Both the position numbers and the translations under genes were made by a program. From positions 2,108,001 to 2,172,000 of the forward strand of contig NZ_CP149514.1 of assembly GCF_045291545.1 (NCBI RefSeq): DNA of 64,000 nt, in the 5' to 3' direction. Positions within the stretch are counted from its first letter, which is position 1. Each line of letters opens with the position of its first letter. The notes under the pieces were generated by a model, which worked only from the letters and a program-made list of their open reading frames with translations, made no database searches and had not been told where the DNA came from. The stretch comes from Gallaecimonas sp045291545 (lineage in GTDB: Bacteria; Pseudomonadota; Gammaproteobacteria; Enterobacterales; Gallaecimonadaceae). Positions 62,688 through 64,000 of the stretch are shown here, in pieces.

Positions 62688-64000
62688 AATCGCGGCCCCG
62701 GCGTACCCAACGCCCGATTCAAGCGCACCAGCGTATTGTCTCCGGCGAGGCCATCCGCCTTTAAGCCCACCTGACGCTGAAACTGTGTTACCCGTTGCTG
62801 CAAGGCGCCGTTGTATTCATCGGTGTTCAACGGCGGCTGCTTGAGCACTTGTGCCAACGCCGCATCCAGCCAGAGCACCACTGGCCCCTGGTTGCCAGGC
62901 AACAGTGCCTGAGCAAAGCCCTGTGGTGGCCGCCACAGCAAAATGGCATTACCGCGATAGTGGCCATCCAGCCACTGACTGGAAACCGACACCTTGGCGC
63001 TGCTCAATGCCAGTTGAAATCGGTTATCTGCCGCCAGCAAGGTGGCAAAAAAGCGCTCACCGCTGTCATCCAGTAGCTCCAGCACAGCCGGCCGGCCTAA
63101 TGACACCAGCTCCCGCCACGGCGCATGCAAGCGCAAACAACGAAAGCCAAGCGTGTCAGCCTGTTGGCATGGGTCGCCCGTCGGTGCCGCCATACCCCAG
63201 GCGCTGAACAGCTGATCAAAAGCCACCAGCGACACCCGATCACGGCTGCCAGGAATAACCTGGTTCGCCTGACTCGGAACGCCCTTTCTGGCCAGCGCCT
63301 CACTGGCACTGGGTGCCGGCGGCCACAAGCTGTAAAAACTGAGCGCCAGGCCCACCAGCACAGCCCCAGCCAGTGCCCACGGCCAGCGGTGCGGCCGTGC
63401 CGGCAGTTGCTCGCCGAGGATCTCAGCTCCGGCTTTGGCCATCAGCCGGGTATCTACCCGCTCCTGCTGTAGCCCGTATGCGCCCATTAAGGCGCGGTCA
63501 CAAAGCAGGTTGATCAGCCGTGGTATACCGCCACTGAGTTTGTGTAAGCGATTGATGGCGGCACCGGTAAATAAGGGCTGTTCACGCCCGGCTATACGCA
63601 ACCGGTGCAATACGTAACGGCCACAGTCTTTGCGGCTCAGCGGTAACAGGTGGTAACGGGCGGTGATGCGCTGGGCAAGCTGGCGTAACTCCTGGCGGCG
63701 CAGCAGCTGGTTCAGCTCCGGCTGGCCAATCAGAATGATTTTCAGCAGCTTCTGGGTGTCTGTTTCAAGGTTGGTCAGCAACCGCAACTGTTCGAGTACC
63801 GACACCTTCAGGTGCTGCGCCTCATCCACCAGCAATACTGTTTGTCGGCCTGCCTGGTGGTTTTGCTGTAAAAAGGCCTGAATAGCGTCGGTCAGCTGCT
63901 TGAGCGTCGGCTCTGGCGGGTAAGCAATATTAAGTTCATCACACAAGGTGGCCAGCAGCTCACTTTCGGTGAGCATCGGGTTCAGCACAAAGGCCAGGTC
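62684..64000 (-). CDS. gspA: Type II secretion ATPase GspA (ExeA-like), N-terminus outside window
   Basis: The frame is open to the window edge, and the codons before the in-frame GTG at 63988 continue the protein (DLAFVLNPML), so the start and Walker A are missing. Visible: Walker B VLLVDEAQHL, sensor-type LIGQPELNQLLRR, HKLSGGIPRLINLLCDRAL, a membrane helix (WALAGAVLVGLALSFYSLW) and a C-terminal peptidoglycan-binding domain (RVTQFQRQVGLKADGLAGDNTLVRL). That order is ExeA/GspA rather than the shorter MshM. GspA and GspB act together on secretin assembly. Confidence 0.88.
   Translation of the reverse strand, partial: DLAFVLNPMLTESELLATLCDELNIAYPPEPTLKQLTDAIQAFLQQNHQAGRQTVLLVDEAQHLKVSVLEQLRLLTNLETDTQKLLKIILIGQPELNQLLRRQELRQLAQRITARYHLLPLSRKDCGRYVLHRLRIAGREQPLFTGAAINRLHKLSGGIPRLINLLCDRALMGAYGLQQERVDTRLMAKAGAEILGEQLPARPHRWPWALAGAVLVGLALSFYSLWPPAPSASEALARKGVPSQANQVIPGSRDRVSLVAFDQLFSAWGMAAPTGDPCQQADTLGFRCLRLHAPWRELVSLGRPAVLELLDDSGERFFATLLAADNRFQLALSSAKVSVSSQWLDGHYRGNAILLWRPPQGFAQALLPGNQGPVVLWLDAALAQVLKQPPLNTDEYNGALQQRVTQFQRQVGLKADGLAGDNTLVRLNRALGTPGPRL

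Overview
The window is 64 kb of densely packed, GC-rich core chromosome from a gammaproteobacterium. The gene orders tolC / nudF-yqiB-cpdA-yqiA-parE...parC, pepA-holC-valS-lptFG, ppk-ppx and waaA-hldE / lpxL / glnE / ygiF-ygiM are those of Enterobacterales, Vibrionales and Alteromonadales. Base composition, the MSHRSW-type Alteromonadales small proteins (DUF3545, ComFB-like) and a PutA without a ribbon-helix-helix domain point to an Alteromonadales/Aeromonadales-like marine or aquatic lineage (a Gallaecimonas-type genome is a guess). I see no prophage, IS element, CRISPR array or rRNA. The only RNA gene is tRNA-Leu(CAA).

Layout. 1-13.3 kb is a phosphate region: the end of a pstC-pstA operon, a gcvR-like ACT protein, ppk-ppx (polyphosphate), a MarR/SlyA-HlyD-DUF2955 efflux operon with two perfect SlyA-type operators, then phoB-phoR-pstS and an outer-membrane porin. 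Pho boxes can be read upstream of pstC, phoB and the porin. 13.3-16.5 kb holds tal-pgi and a DUF3545 gene, preceded by an unusually structured 410-bp leader. 16.5-22.5 kb holds a hemerythrin protein, ung, aceK with an alkaline phosphatase, a SpoU-type methyltransferase, a ComFB-like protein and an orphan periplasmic binding protein. 22.7-30.7 kb holds tRNA-Leu, an RDD membrane protein, lptFG and pepA-holC-valS. 30.7-38 kb holds a degenerate GGDEF/EAL protein, a secreted lipase/DUF4785 pair, rraB, plsC, a heptosyltransferase and kdkA. 38-48.2 kb is the parC / GGDEF-EAL / parE / yqiA / cpdA / yqiB / nudF block facing tolC. 48.3-55.7 kb holds waaA-hldE, lpxL, glnE and a voltage-gated K+ channel. 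55.7-64 kb holds ygiF, ygiM, putA, a small outer-membrane barrel and gspB-gspA running off the edge.

Themes. Phosphate sensing, uptake and storage (PhoBR, Pst, Ppk/Ppx, porin, alkaline phosphatase) lie close together. Envelope biogenesis is the second theme: lipid A acylation (lpxL), Kdo transfer and phosphorylation (waaA, kdkA), heptose synthesis and transfer (hldE, GT9), LPS export (lptFG), TolC and GspAB. Second messengers are the third: two GGDEF/EAL proteins, cpdA for cAMP, and a GGDEF/EAL gene translationally coupled to parE.

No clearly new multi-gene system is visible. The items most worth a second look are the layered leader in front of tal (unexplained terminator, a hairpin presenting a perfect Shine-Dalgarno sequence, a 36-codon upstream ORF and two overlapping PurR-like boxes), the c-di-GMP protein with both active sites degraded, the GGDEF/EAL gene between parE and parC, the putA operator, and the secreted lipase/DUF4785 pair. 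Many start codons were reassigned from the longest ORF by Shine-Dalgarno, promoter or homology arguments; these are stated per gene.
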